Source of the DNA: Patescibacteria group bacterium
GTDB lineage: Bacteria > Patescibacteriota > Minisyncoccia > Sungbacterales > GWA2-42-14
DNA length: 6,842 nucleotides
Assembly: GCA_018971745.1 (NCBI GenBank)
Contig: JAGXAD010000039.1
Location: 1-6,842, forward strand
Direction of reading: 5' to 3'
Shown: positions 5,281 to 6,842 of the stretch, one piece after another
Numbering within the stretch: the first letter of the stretch is position 1
Layout of the letters: each line of letters opens with the position of its first letter
The notes under the pieces: generated by a model
Told to the model about the DNA's origin: nothing
Database searches by the model: none
Seen by the model: only the letters and a program-made list of their open reading frames with translations
Translations under genes and position numbers: made by a program

Positions 5281-5363
5281 TAGTTTTGTTGTCGTAAATT
5301 TTCTAAAAACGGCACAAATAATAGTTTTTATAAGCAAATAAAAGCAATTATTCATTTAACATA

Positions 5364-5392
5364 CCTCCTGCACTGGCTTAATTGGCCGGAGG
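5364..5392 (+). promoter_or_regulatory. tuf ribosome binding site with a hairpin that can hide it
   Basis: GGAGG (5388-5392) lies 10 bases before the tuf ATG and is the clearest Shine-Dalgarno on the plus strand. Upstream, CCTCC (5364-5368) is its exact complement. GGC (5375-5377) can also pair with GCC (5385-5387), closing a loop of TTAATTG, with TGCACT bulged out. The fold would cover the whole binding site, suggesting control of EF-Tu synthesis at translation initiation. This is inferred from pairing only. Confidence 0.5.
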
Positions 5393-5402
5393 ACAAGCAA
5401 AC

Positions 5403-6596
5403 ATGGCAGAAAAATTTGACAGAACAAAACCGCATGTGAATGTGGGCACTATCGGACATGTTGACCACGGTAAAACTACGCTTACCGCGGCAATTACCAA
5501 AGTTCTTTCGTTGAAAGGATACAACGCGCGCGTGGAAAAAGTTGAAGACATTGACAACGCGCCCGAAGAAAAAGAGCGCGGCATTACGATTGCGCTGCAC
5601 CATTCCGAATACGAAACCGCGAAGCGGCATTACGCGCATGTTGACGCGCCCGGGCACGCCGATTACATCAAAAACATGATTACGGGTGCGGCGCAGATGG
5701 ACGGTGCGATTTTGGTCGTATCCGCGGTTGACGGTCCCATGCCGCAGACCAGAGAGCACATTTTGCTTGCGCGCCAAGTAGGCGTTCCTTCTTTGATTGT
5801 GTTTTTGAACAAGGTTGATATGGTTGAGGATAAGGAGCTGATTGATTTGGTTGAAGTTGAGGTGCGCGAACTTTTGAAAAAATACGAATTTCCCGGGGAC
5901 ACTACGCCGGTAATCCGCGGCTCTGCCTTGAAAGCGCTTGAGGCGACTTCGGCGGATGACGAATGGGCAAAGCCGATTTTGGAATTGGCGGACGCCTTGG
6001 ATTCGTTTATTCCGGATCCGGTCCGCGAAACCGACAAGCCGTTTTTGATGCCGGTGGAAGATGTTTTCTCTATTGAAGGACGAGGCACAGTTGTCACCGG
6101 AAGAATTGAAAGAGGCAAAGTGAAATTGAACGAGGAAGTTGAAGTCATTGGCATGCGGCCCACGCAAAAAACTATTGTTACGGGCATAGAAATGTTCAAC
6201 AAGTCGCTTGACGAGGGACTGGCCGGAGATAACGCAGGCATTTTGCTTCGCGGTTTGAAAAAAGACGATGTGGAGCGCGGCCAGATTTTGGCAAAGCCGG
6301 GATCAGTTACGCCGCATACGGAATTTGACGCGGAAGTGTACATTTTGACCAAAGAGGAAGGCGGCAGGCACACTCCGTTTTTTGCCGGATACAAGCCGCA
6401 ATTCTACATCCGCACCACCGATGTTACGGGCGAAGTAACTCTGCCTGCCGGAACCGAAATGGTTATGCCGGGTGACACCGTAAAATTTGTCGTGAAATTG
6501 ATCGTGCCGGTCGCATTGGAGGAAAAACAGCGTTTTGCCATTCGCGAGGGAGGCAAGACCGTTGGGGCGGGGGTGGTTACGAAAATTACGAAATAA
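5403..6596 (+). CDS. tuf: translation elongation factor Tu (EF-Tu)
   Basis: EF-Tu is the GTPase that carries aminoacyl-tRNA to the ribosomal A site. The 397-residue length is normal. ATG 5403 is chosen because GGAGG lies 10 bases upstream and the protein then starts [19 protein letters not shown] as expected; the open frame from 5382 adds seven residues without support. Motifs: G1 GHVDHGKTT (18-26), G2 RGITI (59-63), G3 DAPGHAD (81-87) with catalytic His85, G4 NKVD (136-139), G5 GSALK (173-177). Domains II and III (about 205-397) are complete, ending VVTKITK. Oddities: the switch I stretch after RGITI reads ALHHSEYET where most bacteria have NTSHVEYDT or close, and the G3 box has Ala instead of the common Cys. 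The aminoacyl-pocket His (E. coli His66) is kept as His67. The gene has its own promoter and leader, and rpsJ follows after 40 bases. Confidence 0.98.
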   Translation: MAEKFDRTKPHVNVGTIGHVDHGKTTLTAAITKVLSLKGYNARVEKVEDIDNAPEEKERGITIALHHSEYETAKRHYAHVDAPGHADYIKNMITGAAQMDGAILVVSAVDGPMPQTREHILLARQVGVPSLIVFLNKVDMVEDKELIDLVEVEVRELLKKYEFPGDTTPVIRGSALKALEATSADDEWAKPILELADALDSFIPDPVRETDKPFLMPVEDVFSIEGRGTVVTGRIERGKVKLNEEVEVIGMRPTQKTIVTGIEMFNKSLDEGLAGDNAGILLRGLKKDDVERGQILAKPGSVTPHTEFDAEVYILTKEEGGRHTPFFAGYKPQFYIRTTDVTGEVTLPAGTEMVMPGDTVKFVVKLIVPVALEEKQRFAIREGGKTVGAGVVTKITK

Positions 6597-6610
6597 TATT
6601 TTGCAGTTTG

Positions 6611-6619
6611 TGATATAAG
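6611..6619 (+). promoter_or_regulatory. candidate extended -10 promoter for rpsJ
   Basis: TGATATAAG (6611-6619) is a TG-n plus TATAAG extended -10, five of six matches to TATAAT. No -35 is visible 16-18 bases upstream, where the end of tuf lies. A start near 6626 would give a leader of about 11 bases to the rpsJ ATG. The S10 operon may thus be transcribed both from the tuf promoter and from here. Confidence 0.4.
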
Positions 6620-6636
6620 TTCTTTAGCAAACAATT

Positions 6637-6842
6637 ATGGCGACAAAAACGGCTGTCAAAACAAAAGAAAAAGAAGAAACTGCTGGCGGGCAGCGCATCC
6701 GCATTAAAGTTCGCGCGTACGACAATAAAATTATTGACGCGTCAGTCAAGCAGATTGTTGAGACCGCGCGCCGCCAAGGGGTTGAGGTGGTAGGGCCGGT
6801 TCCGTTGCCGACTGAAAATCACAAATACACCGTGAACCGCTC
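6637..6842 (+). CDS. rpsJ: 30S ribosomal protein S10, N-terminal part (3' end outside window)
   Basis: S10 is a small-subunit head protein and, in many bacteria, the NusE partner in transcription antitermination. The frame is open to the window edge (68 codons plus two bases). After residue 18 the sequence follows the family: QRIRIKVRAYDNKIIDASV, then KQIVETARR, GPVPLPTE and KYTVNRS, matching the first beta strand, the helix and the start of the long loop. Residues 1-18 (MATKTAVKTKEKEETAGG) are a Lys- and Glu-rich extension, about 15 residues longer than in E. coli and probably disordered. No Shine-Dalgarno precedes the ATG. It follows tuf by 40 bases, the usual tuf-rpsJ junction that links the str and S10 operons. 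The rest of the S10 operon probably lies beyond the window. Confidence 0.95.
   Translation, partial: MATKTAVKTKEKEETAGGQRIRIKVRAYDNKIIDASVKQIVETARRQGVEVVGPVPLPTENHKYTVNR

Noticed and set aside
5382..5402. Seven-residue N-terminal extension of EF-Tu from a TTG at 5382
   Set aside because: The Shine-Dalgarno GGAGG lies inside it and points to ATG 5403, where the family sequence starts.
5352..6167. Long minus-strand open frames under tuf, fusA and the 1250 gene
   Set aside because: They are shadows of strongly conserved plus-strand genes with no start signals or recognisable products.

Overview
The window reads as the translation-gene region of a small-genome bacterium, most likely a member of the Candidate Phyla Radiation (Patescibacteria, Parcubacteria-like). 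This is inferred from the style of FtsH, EF-G, EF-Tu and S10, weak or absent Shine-Dalgarno sites before several genes, lineage-specific short proteins and a broken str operon. TGA is used as a stop, so the code is the ordinary bacterial one. No taxon search was possible.

Layout. Bases 1-852 hold the 3' part of ftsH (end of the AAA+ module plus the zinc peptidase). Bases 853-1249 have no protein gene but contain the most unusual object in the window. A complete tRNA-Ile(UAU) gene (1055-1126) sits inside the T loop of a second tRNA with the same anticodon (984-1159). The inner tRNA's acceptor stem continues as a perfect helix 14 bp beyond the tRNA ends, and the outer tRNA is itself flanked by an 11-bp inverted repeat. 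A third, decayed copy of the same tRNA lies just upstream (921-961). Next come a 280-aa protein of unknown function (1250-2092) and fusA, EF-G (2120-4231), separated by 27 bases and probably co-transcribed from a promoter at 1200-1228.

Between fusA and tuf, where most bacteria have little or nothing, there is a 1.2-kb insert. It holds a multi-hairpin palindromic element (4238-4360), a minus-strand 92-aa gene with its own promoter, ribosome binding site and terminator, and a divergent plus-strand 104-aa gene resembling the Phd/YefM antitoxin family. A strong 17-bp hairpin terminator follows. Then tuf (5403-6596) starts from its own promoter, with a leader that can fold its ribosome binding site into a hairpin, followed by the first 68 codons of rpsJ (6637 to the window end), which opens the S10 ribosomal protein operon.

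Function. EF-G, EF-Tu, S10 and the tRNAs all serve translation; FtsH is a membrane quality-control protease. Five candidate promoters share an extended -10 (TG-n before the hexamer), suggesting a common sigma-70-type pattern in this genome. The nested tRNA arrangement is the strongest candidate for something undescribed.
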